Origin: Rhizobium altiplani
GTDB taxonomy: Bacteria; Pseudomonadota; Alphaproteobacteria; Rhizobiales; Rhizobiaceae
NCBI RefSeq assembly: GCF_001542405.1
Contig: NZ_LNCD01000036.1
Coordinates: 1 to 64,000, forward strand
Length of the DNA stretch: 64,000 bases
Direction of reading: 5' to 3'
Shown piece by piece: positions 44,346-52,768 of the stretch (position 1 is its first letter; each line of letters opens with the position of its first letter). Made by a program: the position numbers and the translations under genes. The notes beneath the pieces are model-generated. The model made no database searches. It saw only the letters and a list, made by a program, of their open reading frames with translations, and had not been told where the DNA came from.

Positions 44346-44575
44346 GCTTCATCACGCGTGAGTGCCATGATCGCATCCGTATCGAGCCCTTTTCCGGCAT
44401 GCCCCCGAAGCTTTTGAAAGCGGCTGGCAGGTTGCTGTCTATCAGCCCTTGTCAGCACTATGCTACCATCCGCAGCTCGACGGAAGTCGACCTCGCTTCC
44501 GGGCACAATGCCAAGCAGTTCTCGCACCGCTTTCGGGATTGTCACCTGTCCCTTGCCTGTTACTGTCGTTGTCAT
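44342..44575 (-). CDS. AbrB/MazE-type (SpoVT domain) antitoxin, VapB
   Basis: A 77-residue protein starting MTTTVTGKGQVTIPKAVRELLGIVPGSEVDFRR, the swapped-hairpin AbrB domain, with a C-terminal tail LRGHAGKGLDTDAIMALTRDE that contacts the toxin. ATG 44575 is the natural start; the frame to 44764 adds no homologous residues. It should neutralise the neighbouring PIN protein and repress the operon. The overlap of stop and toxin start suggests coupled translation. Confidence 0.88.
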   Translation of the reverse strand: MTTTVTGKGQVTIPKAVRELLGIVPGSEVDFRRAADGSIVLTRADRQQPASRFQKLRGHAGKGLDTDAIMALTRDEA

Positions 44576-45450
44576 GCTGTGCGCCTCGTAGTACCTTTCC
44601 TTGATTGGGTATTGCTGTCTGATTCCGATTTCAAGATATTTGTCCCATCCGACTATTAGCCGGAAACCGCTCAAAACTAAGCGGTTAGCTAATGGCGTCA
44701 GGTCTGAAGTTCCAGGGCATGAACGCCTCATTACACGTTGCGAACATGGAATGTGCGTTCGCAATCCTTACCTATGCTCGCGCGCAGTGCCCGTTCCCCA
44801 AACGACGGGCGGAGGTCGGCTTCCCCGACATCTTGTGTTTGGGCAAGCCCACCGCCCTAGTCCGCCGGACTTTCCTCATCAGACAAACGGTGGGATCGCC
44901 ATCGCCAGCGGAAGAAAACTCCATTAAGGTTTAAGCTTGCATTATTCGAGTGTTCCGCAGATCGGTAGTTGATTGTATTCGTGAAGCGACCAAAGGCGGC
45001 CTTTCGGCAATCTCGGCTCGGCGGCCTGCCGCGACAATGGTCTGACATTCCGGCAGAATGCGCGCGGTGGTGATACGGATGTGAAGGCACATTCTCTCAA
45101 TCGCATCCTCGTCAACACGGACGGCAGCTGGCCGACGACCGTGGTGACGGAGAACATGCGCGCCTAGCAGATCAACAATCAGCTTGATAGCCAGTTCGAT
45201 ACCGGCAGCGTCTCCCACACGCTGCTCGGGGGCTCGATTACACTTGGGTCTTGTCTGACTTCGCCATGGGCAGCTAAGGCATCGGGATTCGCCGGCGCCA
45301 CAAAGCTGAAATACTTCAAATCGTTGGCCTCCTCTGCGGCGGCGGGAGCCCCTCCGAAGCCGCGTTGCGACAAAGTCATTACGGCAGGCTATCCAAACCG
45401 AAATTGCTCCTAGATAGTTCCACTGTATCTGGACGAATGGAAAAGCACCT
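44576..45450. other. Gap without a confident gene
   Basis: In 875 bp I see only doubtful frames: 44692-44934 plus (80 codons) and a minus frame 45218-44931, whose start reads GDAAGIELAIKLIVDLLG. The second looks protein-like but has no family that I recognise. No tRNA, IS end or strong hairpin is seen. The stretch separates the toxin-antitoxin wreck from DUF808 and probably contains decayed sequence. Confidence 0.4.
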
Positions 45451-46413
45451 ATGGCAACTGGACTTCTCGCACTGCTCGATGACGTCGCCGCAATTGCGAA
45501 ACTTGCGGCTGCGTCACTGGATGATATCGCCGCTCAAACAGCAAAAACAGGTGCGAAAACGGCGGGAGTCGTGATCGACGATGCGGCGGTAACACCGAGA
45601 TACGTGGTTGGCCTGTCGCCAGCGCGAGAATTGCCAATTATCGCGAAGATCGCCCTCGGATCCTTGAAGAACAAGCTTCTCTTTCTTCTGCCGGCGTGTA
45701 TTTTTCTCGGCTACTTTGCGCCTTGGGCGATCACGCCGCTACTGATGGTCGGGGGCGTTTATCTTTGCTACGAGGGAGCCGAAAAGCTCTATGAAGCGAT
45801 TGCCCCACACGACGCGCACAAGCATGAGGCGGCAGTGATGGGAACATCCGACCCGGTCGCGTTGGAAAACCAGAAGGTCGCGGGCGCAATCAGAACGGAC
45901 TTTATACTCTCAGCAGAAATCATGGCACTAACCCTCGCGAACGTCGCCGCTTCCAATATCTACACGCAAGCTGCTGTCCTGGCGTCCGTCGGCATCCTCA
46001 TCACCTTGGCCGTCTACGGCGTTGTCGCCCTCATTGTGAAGGCGGACGACATAGGGCTCGCGCTCGCTACTTCCTCAGTCGGCTTGGTCAGAGCGTTCGG
46101 CCGCGGCCTCGTTATCGGCGTCCCCTTGTTTCTCAGCATCCTCGCAATGATTGGGACCGCCGCCATGCTCTGGGTGGGCGGCAGCATTCTCGTCCACGGA
46201 ATGGCCCAACTGGGCTTCCATGGACCGGAACATTTCATTGACACGATTGCAGTCGGCGTCGGTGCCGTGTCGGCCTATCTCACGGGGGTTCTGCATTGGA
46301 CGACCACATCCGCGCTTCAGGCAGTGCTGGCGATTTTGATCGGCGGCATGACCATTGTGTTGGTGCATGTGTCGGCCCGGTTGATCAGGCGGTTCCGACC
46401 TCAAAATCCGTGA
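45451..46413 (+). CDS. DUF808 family membrane protein (YedI-like)
   Basis: The 320-residue protein begins MATGLLALLDDVAAIAKLAAASLDDIAAQTAKTGAKTAGVVIDDAAVTPRYVVGL, diagnostic of DUF808/YedI, and then has six to eight hydrophobic segments starting around residue 85. The segments VYLCYEGAEKLYEAIAPH and AVSAYLTGVLHWTTTS are also family typical. It lies in the inner membrane; function unknown. It is monocistronic and converges with the HAD phosphatase gene, leaving 7 bp between the stops. Confidence 0.9.
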   Translation: MATGLLALLDDVAAIAKLAAASLDDIAAQTAKTGAKTAGVVIDDAAVTPRYVVGLSPARELPIIAKIALGSLKNKLLFLLPACIFLGYFAPWAITPLLMVGGVYLCYEGAEKLYEAIAPHDAHKHEAAVMGTSDPVALENQKVAGAIRTDFILSAEIMALTLANVAASNIYTQAAVLASVGILITLAVYGVVALIVKADDIGLALATSSVGLVRAFGRGLVIGVPLFLSILAMIGTAAMLWVGGSILVHGMAQLGFHGPEHFIDTIAVGVGAVSAYLTGVLHWTTTSALQAVLAILIGGMTIVLVHVSARLIRRFRPQNP

Positions 46414-46420
46414 GTGGGTG

Positions 46421-47086
46421 TCACTTAATTCTTTCTCGAGTGGCCGCTTCGGCGAGCTCCGCCGGCGTTTCGATCAATAGATCCGCGCCGGCGTGTTCCA
46501 GCTCCTCTTTCGTCCCGTAGCCCCAAAGGACGCCAATCGATCGGATTCCGTTCGCATGCGCACCGGCGATGTCGTACCGGCGATCCCCAACCATGACGCA
46601 GCGATCGCGGTCGAGGCCGTTCTCCCGCAGGATATGGGCGATCAGTTCCGGCTTATGGTCGATATCGCCAGTCGGCGTCGATCCGTAAATTCCGGCGAAC
46701 TGCGAATCCAGCCCCTTATTCTCAAGGATTCTACGCGCGAACGTCTCGCGCTTCGACGTGGCCAAATACAGCCTTGCGGACCGGCTCATTGCCCGCAGAG
46801 CCTGCGGTATCCCGTCATAAACCTCGCTGAGGAGCAGGCCGCCAGCCCCGTAATCCTGCCGGTAGGCATCGACAGCTTCTGCGACGCGATCATCCCCTAA
46901 TTGCTTAAGAAGGTAAGACATGACGTCTTCAATCGGTGGACCGATGATCGATGCGATGTGCATCGCTGGATCGGTTGCATGCCCGAGCGCGCGCAGAGCA
47001 GCACGGCAGCTTGAGAGGATGCCGGGTTCCGACGCGATCAGCGTCCCATCGAGATCAAGCAGGATTGCGGAAGGGTCAGATACCAC
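46421..47086 (-). CDS. HAD family hydrolase, phosphoglycolate phosphatase-like
   Basis: The 221-residue protein has HAD motif I ILLDLDGTLIAS (nucleophile Asp and the +2 Asp), a cap region, motif II (LYLATSKRETF, Ser), motif III Lys (DHKPELI) and motif IV GDRRYDIAGAHANG. These are Gph/PMT-type sugar phosphatase features. The start is a GTG at 47086 (VVSDPSAILLDLDGT) with GGAGA nine bases upstream; the open frame continues to 47260 without homology. Substrate could be phosphoglycolate, a sugar phosphate or a nucleotide. It is close to the dha operon but has a 290-bp gap, so it is probably separate. Confidence 0.85.
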   Translation of the reverse strand: MVSDPSAILLDLDGTLIASEPGILSSCRAALRALGHATDPAMHIASIIGPPIEDVMSYLLKQLGDDRVAEAVDAYRQDYGAGGLLLSEVYDGIPQALRAMSRSARLYLATSKRETFARRILENKGLDSQFAGIYGSTPTGDIDHKPELIAHILRENGLDRDRCVMVGDRRYDIAGAHANGIRSIGVLWGYGTKEELEHAGADLLIETPAELAEAATRERIK

Positions 47087-47379
47087 CAGGCAGTTCTCCG
47101 TTGAGTTCCTGAAGGGGCAATAGCGGAAGTGAAACCGAAATACACCCCCAAGAAACCACGCCAGATGGAATGGCGCCGCTCGGCAACGCGGACCGGTGAG
47201 AAATGAGCAGCTCCCGGCACCGATGGGCGTCCTTAAAACCTCAGTCGAGCAGAATGACAACTCGGGTCTCGTTCACACAACCCGGTGCAGCCGGTCGAAG
47301 TCGGTGTCTCAATCGGCACCGACCCATACAGACCACTGCTTGTGTTGTCACACGCTAACCGAGGCAGACTGCCTATCGT

Positions 47380-48027
47380 CTATCGGCGCCCCACGAAGTC
47401 CGCCATCCGACGGATCAGGAATGCGCCGACCGTGGCGCCGGCGTCCTGCAGACCGACGGTCTTTTCCTGGAATGCCGCCGCCTTGCCGTGCTGTGCCAGC
47501 ATGGACTTTGTGGCTTCCAGCGCCTGTTCGGCAGCCTCGGCCGTGACGCTTAGAGCGTCTGGAAGCGCTGAGCCCGCAGCAGCATGCGCCTCCAGCGTCG
47601 TCGCGACAGGATCCAGCACGTCGAGCAGGGTCTTGTCGCCAACCTTGGCCTTGCCACGCTCGGCAACACCATCGCGGTAAGCCCGCCAGAACGCTGCCAT
47701 GTCGGCGGTATCCAGCGCTTCCTTGCCTTCCACCGCCTTGCTTGCCCGGAGAAACCCTGTTGCCGTCAACGTGCCCATCGTGGAGGGAGCTGTACGTGCC
47801 ATGGTCGCCCCGGCGGTGCGCAGAAGCTTGGCTATACCGGCTGCCTCGCCTTCAGCGTCCAGCGCTTCCGCCGCGGCCGAGAAGGACTTGCTCATGGTAA
47901 TGCCGAGGTCGCTATCGCCTACCTTGCCATCAAGCGCGATAAGGAACTCGCGCTGTTCGGCAAATAGCTCCTTCCAGCTCTTGAAGAGGTCGATAATGTT
48001 CGCGGCGTTCAATGTCTGTAGCGTCAT
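47380..48027 (-). CDS. dhaL: Dihydroxyacetone kinase subunit L
   Basis: The 215-residue protein has the DhaL nucleotide-binding signature with aspartates 33, 38 and 40 (ALDGKVGDSDLG), and later the conserved helical barrel (GATMARTAPSTMGTL and GKAKVGDKTLLDVLDPVA). In E. coli the equivalents are Asp30/35/37 and bind Mg-ADP. The GDGDHG of PTS-type DhaL is GDSDLG here, a form I associate with ATP-using or other-ketose kinases. No DhaM is present. It follows dhaK by 4 bp. It completes the kinase of the ABC sugar operon. Confidence 0.93.
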   Translation of the reverse strand: MTLQTLNAANIIDLFKSWKELFAEQREFLIALDGKVGDSDLGITMSKSFSAAAEALDAEGEAAGIAKLLRTAGATMARTAPSTMGTLTATGFLRASKAVEGKEALDTADMAAFWRAYRDGVAERGKAKVGDKTLLDVLDPVATTLEAHAAAGSALPDALSVTAEAAEQALEATKSMLAQHGKAAAFQEKTVGLQDAGATVGAFLIRRMADFVGRR

Positions 48028-48031
48028 GGTC

Positions 48032-49033
48032 TCACCCCGCGATGTGCTTGAAGAACGGCGTGCTTGCGGGAGCCGCGACGAGGCGATCCAGCTCTTCGTC
48101 AAGATGCAGGATCGAGATGGAGGCGCCTGCCATTTCCATCGACGTGGCGAACTCGCCGATCCAGACATGCTTGGCTGTGACGTTGCGTGCTTCCAGAAGC
48201 TGCGAGACGCGGCGGAAGAGGATATAGAGTTCCTCCAGTGGCGTACCGCCGAGTCCGTTGATCAATACGGCGACATTGTCGCCGGACTTGTAGTCGGTTT
48301 CGGCAATGATGCGCTCCATCATCTCGTCGACGACAGCATCGGCAGGCGCGAGCTTCTTGCGGCTGATGCCGGGCTCTCCATGGATGCCCATTCCGATTTC
48401 CATCTCATCTTCTCCGATAGAAAAGGTGGCATGGCCGATCTCGGGAACGACGCAGCTGGAAAGCGCGACACCCATGGTGCGGGTGCGCAGGCGGGCCTTG
48501 TCGGCAACACGCGTGACCTCGTCCAGTGAAAGACCTTCTGCAGCGGCAGCGCCCGCAGCCTTATAGATGAAGAAGATGCCGGCGACACCGCGACGCTTGT
48601 GTTCTTCACCCACGACCGAAGAGGCAACGTCGTCGTTGCCGACGACCTGTTTGACGGCGATGCCGTCGAGATCGGCGAGTTCTGCCGCCATGTCGAAGTT
48701 GATGATGTCTCCGGTATAGTTTCCATAGATGTAGAGCACGCCGGCGCCCTGATCGATGTGTTTTGTGACCTGGTACATCTGCTCTGCGCTGGGTGACTGG
48801 AAAACCCCACCGACGGCCGCGCCATCAAGCATTCCGTCGCCGACGAAGCCGAGGAAGGTAGGCAGGTGACCGGAGCCCCCACCGGTGGCGATGCCGACCT
48901 TGCCTGTCTTGGCCCTGGCGGCGACGAGGCAGCGCAGGTCACCAGCTGTATAGGTGACGGCGGGATGGGCTTTGTAGATGCCTTCGAGCATCTCGTCGAC
49001 GAAGTTGACGGGGTCGTTCAGGAATTTTTTCAC
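48032..49033 (-). CDS. dhaK: Dihydroxyacetone kinase subunit K
   Basis: The 333-residue protein has the DhaK substrate site. His218 in MGIHGEPGI covalently binds the ketose carbonyl and falls at the same number as in E. coli. GIATGGGSGHLPTFLGFVGDGMLD and GNYTGDIINFDMAAE are also diagnostic. It phosphorylates a short ketose (dihydroxyacetone, erythrulose or similar) with DhaL. It lies 20 bp downstream of the ABC permease gene, which places it in the operon and suggests that the imported sugar or its product is a short-chain ketose. The exact substrate cannot be read from the sequence. Confidence 0.93.
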   Translation of the reverse strand: MKKFLNDPVNFVDEMLEGIYKAHPAVTYTAGDLRCLVAARAKTGKVGIATGGGSGHLPTFLGFVGDGMLDGAAVGGVFQSPSAEQMYQVTKHIDQGAGVLYIYGNYTGDIINFDMAAELADLDGIAVKQVVGNDDVASSVVGEEHKRRGVAGIFFIYKAAGAAAAEGLSLDEVTRVADKARLRTRTMGVALSSCVVPEIGHATFSIGEDEMEIGMGIHGEPGISRKKLAPADAVVDEMMERIIAETDYKSGDNVAVLINGLGGTPLEELYILFRRVSQLLEARNVTAKHVWIGEFATSMEMAGASISILHLDEELDRLVAAPASTPFFKHIAG

Positions 49034-49053
49034 GGGGGTCCTCCGGGACTGGG

Positions 49054-50088
49054 TTATTTCTTACGCTGGCGCGTGACGAAGAAGGCGGCCGCCAGCAAGA
49101 TAAAGCTGCCGACGACGAGGCGCTGCCAGGTGCTGGGAATACCGACCATGACGAGCACGCTGTTGAGCACGACGATCAGCAGCACGCCGAGAAGAGTGCC
49201 GAGGACCGTGCCCGTGCCGCCGGTGATGCGCGCCCCTCCGAGCACGACGGCGGCAATGACGTTGATCTCGGTGCCGACGAGATCGAAGGGGTTTGCCTGC
49301 CGATTGGCGCAAACATGGATGATGCCGGCTAGACCGGCGAGGGCGCCCGCATAGCCGAACAGGAAGACATGCACGGTGCGCAGGCTGTAACCGAGACGGC
49401 TTGCGATATCGGCATTGCCGCCAACGGCAAAGATTGCACGGCCCATCAGGGTGCGGTTCAGAATCCACCAGGTCACGAGCGCCGCGACGGGCAGAACGAG
49501 GAAGTAGAACGGCAGTGTGATGAGCGCGCCATTGGCGGACTGAAACTGGACGAGCGGCATGCGGCCGAAGGCGCCCATCTGCGGTGGCAGCGACATGATC
49601 CAGACTGTGCCGATGAACGAGAGCAGGAAGCCGCGGAAGAGATACTGTGTGCCGATGGTCACGATCAGCGACGGCACCTTCAGGTGATGGACGAGCAAGC
49701 CGTTGATGATGCCAAGCACCGCGCCGCCAAGTGTCGCCATCAGAATGACGACGACGATGGGCAGGCCTGGCAGGTAGCTCTGCACCAGTACCGTCATCGA
49801 GTACATGGTGAAGGCCGCGATCGCGGTGAAGGACACATCGATGCCGCCCGCCGCAAGGATAATGAAGACCCCGAGCGCGAAAAGCCCCATGACCACACTG
49901 GCGCGGCCGATATCAATGAGCGTCGATGGCTGCAGGAACGCCGGGTTGGCGATGGCGACACCGACAACGATCGCTATCAGGAGGAGGAAGGTGATGGTCT
50001 CTGGGCGACGGCGCACCAGCTCACCGAAAGTGAAGGAACGCGACGGGCCGTCGGCACCGTGGAGTTCATCGGTTCGTGAAGCGTTCAT
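49054..50088 (-). CDS. Sugar ABC transporter permease, RbsC type
   Basis: A 344-residue permease of the ribose/xylose/autoinducer class with about 8-10 spans. The motifs FIILAAGGIDVSFTAIAAF and GGNADIASRLGYSLRTVHVFLFGYAGALAGLAG are diagnostic, with the coupling segment between. It overlaps the ATPase gene start/stop by one base. This is one of two unlike permeases in the operon; the second is at 52769-53791. Two different permease subunits with one ATPase implies a heterodimeric channel. Confidence 0.92.
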   Translation of the reverse strand: MNASRTDELHGADGPSRSFTFGELVRRRPETITFLLLIAIVVGVAIANPAFLQPSTLIDIGRASVVMGLFALGVFIILAAGGIDVSFTAIAAFTMYSMTVLVQSYLPGLPIVVVILMATLGGAVLGIINGLLVHHLKVPSLIVTIGTQYLFRGFLLSFIGTVWIMSLPPQMGAFGRMPLVQFQSANGALITLPFYFLVLPVAALVTWWILNRTLMGRAIFAVGGNADIASRLGYSLRTVHVFLFGYAGALAGLAGIIHVCANRQANPFDLVGTEINVIAAVVLGGARITGGTGTVLGTLLGVLLIVVLNSVLVMVGIPSTWQRLVVGSFILLAAAFFVTRQRKK

Positions 50089-51653
50089 TACACGGTCTCC
50101 GTCGTAGTCGCCAGCATCGCCTTGTAAAGCTGGTCTTCAGTTGCCTGCTCCGCATCCATTTCCGCGACCACTCGACCGCCGTTCATGACGAGGATGCGGT
50201 CTGCGTTCTGAAGGAGTTCCGGCAGGTCGTCGCTGACAATGATAAGACCCATGCCGGCTTCAGCGAGCCCCTGGATGACGCGGTAGATCGTATCCTTGGA
50301 GCCGACGTCGACGCCGACGGTCGGTCCGTGCAGCACGAGTAGCTTGGGCGCGATGCTCAGCCATCGGCCGATCAGTACGCGTTGCTGGTTACCACCCGAA
50401 AGCGCCCCGACCGGCAGGTCGAGATTCTTGGTGTTAAGCCGCATTTCCTCGGAGAGCCGGGCTGCGATGGTGCGCCCCTCCTGTCGATCGACGACGCCGA
50501 AAGAATTGGCAAGGCGCGAGACGATAAGAGCGATCTCGTTTTCAAAGATCGACTTGCCGAGGAAAAGGCCTTCGGCGAGCCGGTCCTCCGGCACATAACC
50601 GATGCCTCGCTCGATCGCCTCGGCGGGCGAGCGTACCGAAACGGTCTGACCCTCGATCGTCACCACGCCGCTTGTCGCGGGTGCGACGCCGGTGAGTGCC
50701 ATGGCAAGTTCATTGCGGCCGGAATCGGCAAGACCAGTAATGCCGAGGATTTCACCCTTTTTGATCGAAAAGCTCATCTCCCGCACGCCATCAGCAATGA
50801 GGCGGTCGACCTTGAGAAGTTCGGCATCGGACGGCTTGCCCGTACGATAGCGCTGAGCGTCGATGGATCGGCCGGTCATCAGCTCGGCCAGTTCCTTCTT
50901 GCTGTAATTCGCGATGGGGCCCTGGGCGACGCACTGGCCATCACGGAAGACGACAGCGTGGCCCCCGATGCGGTAGCATTCATCAAGCTTGTGGGTGACG
51001 AAAAGTACTGCGACATTTTCGGAGCGAAGGCGCTCGACAACACGAATGAGATTGTCCACCTCGCGACGCGTCAGGGACGTGGTCGGTTCGTCCATGATGA
51101 CGAGCTTGGCGCGGGTCGCAATGGCCCGTGCGATGGCGACGAGTTGGCGGGACGCAAGCGGCAGATCGGAAACGATGGTGTTCAGGAAAGAACGGTCGGT
51201 CGGCAGCCCAGCGGCGGCGAGCGCCCGTTCGGCGGTCTCCTTCAGTCGCTTGCGGTCGAAGAGGCGCGCCAGGCGGCCGTTGCCATTGACCAACTGCTCG
51301 TTCAGCGCGACGTTTTCGGCGACTGTGAGGTTGGGCAGAAGCGACAGGTCCTGGTAAACCGTCTCGATACCGGCAGCCAGCGCCTGGATCGGCGTCAGCG
51401 ACGAAAAGGTCTCACCATCGAGGATGATCTCACCCGAGGTCGGTGCGTGTGCCCCGGACATGATTTTGATGACAGTGCTCTTGCCGCACCCGTTCTCACC
51501 GAGAAGGTGGTAGGCTTCGCCCGGCTGGAGCGTCAAGTCGATGCCACGCAAGGCATGAACGCCGCCGAACCTCTTCTGGATGTTTCTAAGTTCAAGGAGC
51601 GCAGCCGAATGCTGCGCGTTATGTGCTGGTGCCGCCACGGAAATTGTCCTCAT
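50088..51653 (-). CDS. Sugar ABC transporter ATP-binding protein, RbsA type
   Basis: The 521-residue protein has two cassettes in one chain, as in RbsA. The first has Walker A GENGCGKST near 50, signature DLPLASRQLVAIARA and Walker B LVIMDEPTTSL. The second is a degraded cassette (GITGLADSGRNELAMAL), with signature ALSGGNQQRVLIGRWL and PKLLVLHGPTVGVDVG. In the second Walker B the Asp-Glu pair is replaced by His-Gly (VLHGPT), so only the first site probably hydrolyses ATP. The layout and HGPT variation resemble a subset of RbsA-like proteins. It is followed directly by the permease gene. Confidence 0.9.
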   Translation of the reverse strand: MRTISVAAPAHNAQHSAALLELRNIQKRFGGVHALRGIDLTLQPGEAYHLLGENGCGKSTVIKIMSGAHAPTSGEIILDGETFSSLTPIQALAAGIETVYQDLSLLPNLTVAENVALNEQLVNGNGRLARLFDRKRLKETAERALAAAGLPTDRSFLNTIVSDLPLASRQLVAIARAIATRAKLVIMDEPTTSLTRREVDNLIRVVERLRSENVAVLFVTHKLDECYRIGGHAVVFRDGQCVAQGPIANYSKKELAELMTGRSIDAQRYRTGKPSDAELLKVDRLIADGVREMSFSIKKGEILGITGLADSGRNELAMALTGVAPATSGVVTIEGQTVSVRSPAEAIERGIGYVPEDRLAEGLFLGKSIFENEIALIVSRLANSFGVVDRQEGRTIAARLSEEMRLNTKNLDLPVGALSGGNQQRVLIGRWLSIAPKLLVLHGPTVGVDVGSKDTIYRVIQGLAEAGMGLIIVSDDLPELLQNADRILVMNGGRVVAEMDAEQATEDQLYKAMLATTTETV

Positions 51654-51682
51654 GCTGACCGGTGCGTCGTTGCGCCGGACGG

Positions 51683-51712
51683 GTCGGCCGGGAGGTAAAC
51701 CTGCCGGCCGAC
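51683..51712 (-). terminator. Long intercistronic hairpin between binding protein and ATPase genes
   Basis: GTCGGCCGG (51683-51691) and CCGGCCGAC (51704-51712) form a perfect nine-pair stem. Inside it, AGGT (51693-51696) pairs with ACCT (51699-51702) across one G-G mismatch, with a two-base loop, giving about 13 pairs in total. It lies 15 bp after the binding protein stop and 29 bp before the ATPase start. It is probably a stabiliser or attenuator that lets the binding protein be made in excess. Confidence 0.7.
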
Positions 51713-51727
51713 TGACGGTTTGCGGAA

Positions 51728-52738
51728 TTAGAACAGGTGTTCCTTGTAGGTCGCCTTGTCGGCCAGGACCATGCCATTGCCGAGGATCAGCAGACCCTTG
51801 CCCGGGCCCTTTTTGACCGAGACCTTTTTGTAGCCTTCGACACCGAGGTCCATACCGTCGGTGACTTCCTTCTTTTCCAGCAGCAGCTTGGCAACGGCGT
51901 TCATAGCCATGCCTGCCTTCTGCGGATCCCAGAAGCCGATTGCGGTGATTGCGCCGGATTCGAGAAGGTCAGCGGATGGGTTCGGAAGACCGGTGCCGAC
52001 CAGGCAAACCTTCCCGCTCAGGCCCGCTTCGTCGATCGCGCGGCCAACGCCGAGCACGTCATTGCCGGCCGAGGTCTGGAAGCCCTTGATATCCGGGTGC
52101 TTGCGCAGGATCTCCTTGGCCTTTTCATAGGTGCCGTTTGCGTCGTCGAAGGATTCGTTGTTCGGATCGACGAGTTCCATGCCGGCATATTTCTTGGCGT
52201 TCTCTTCGCCGGCGCCGACCCACTGCATATGAGTGCGGCTACCGAGCGAACCAACGAAGGTCGTCCACTTGCCTTGCTTGCCCATGCACTCGGCCAGGCG
52301 CTCGTTCAGCGCGGCACCGTAGTCGGCATTGTCGAAGGCCTCGACGTCGGCATTGGTGTTCGCCTGGTTATCTGCTTCGTGAGTCACGACGACGATGCCG
52401 CGGTCCATGGCGCGCTGAAACGTACCTTCGAGAACAGCCGGGTCCATCGGCACGACGGCGAGTGCGTTGACGCCCTTGGCGACGAGATCGTTGACGATCT
52501 GCAGCTGCTGGGCCGAATCCGCTGTCGCTGGACCGCTCTGGGTGGCAACGACGTCAGTATTTGCCTCCTGATAGGCAACAACGCCCGTATTCATACGGTC
52601 AAACCACGGAATACCGCTGATCTTGACGACGGTGGCGATGACCGGCTTGTCCTGGGCGGCCAGCCCACCGATCGAACCTGCGAGCGCGACAGCTGCAACC
52701 GTGGTTCCAGCCAAAAGCTTCTTCGAAAACGACTTCAT
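51728..52738 (-). CDS. Sugar ABC transporter substrate-binding protein, RbsB/periplasmic-binding type
   Basis: The 336-residue protein starts at ATG 52738 behind GGAGGAAACT with a signal peptide (MKSFSKKLLAGTTVAAVALAGSIGGLAAQ). The mature part is a type I periplasmic binding protein: VIATVVKISGIPWFDRMNTGVVAYQ, QIVNDLVAKGVNALAVVPMDPAVLEG and the C-terminal half from SLGSRTHMQWVGAG. Ligand-contacting residues such as Trp40 and Asp-rich positions suit a sugar or polyol. The binding protein lies between the two permease genes, an unusual position. Confidence 0.9.
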   Translation of the reverse strand: MKSFSKKLLAGTTVAAVALAGSIGGLAAQDKPVIATVVKISGIPWFDRMNTGVVAYQEANTDVVATQSGPATADSAQQLQIVNDLVAKGVNALAVVPMDPAVLEGTFQRAMDRGIVVVTHEADNQANTNADVEAFDNADYGAALNERLAECMGKQGKWTTFVGSLGSRTHMQWVGAGEENAKKYAGMELVDPNNESFDDANGTYEKAKEILRKHPDIKGFQTSAGNDVLGVGRAIDEAGLSGKVCLVGTGLPNPSADLLESGAITAIGFWDPQKAGMAMNAVAKLLLEKKEVTDGMDLGVEGYKKVSVKKGPGKGLLILGNGMVLADKATYKEHLF

Positions 52739-52768
52739 AGTTTCCTCCACGAATATTCCCTCCTGTTT

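Noticed and set aside
44692..45218. Two short frames (80 codons plus strand and 95 codons minus strand) as possible genes
   Set aside because: No ribosome site, no family match and overlapping each other; kept only as a gap note.
50382..51698. A 438-codon plus-strand frame opposite the RbsA-like ATPase
   Set aside because: It is entirely antisense to a gene with intact Walker motifs and has no homology of its own.
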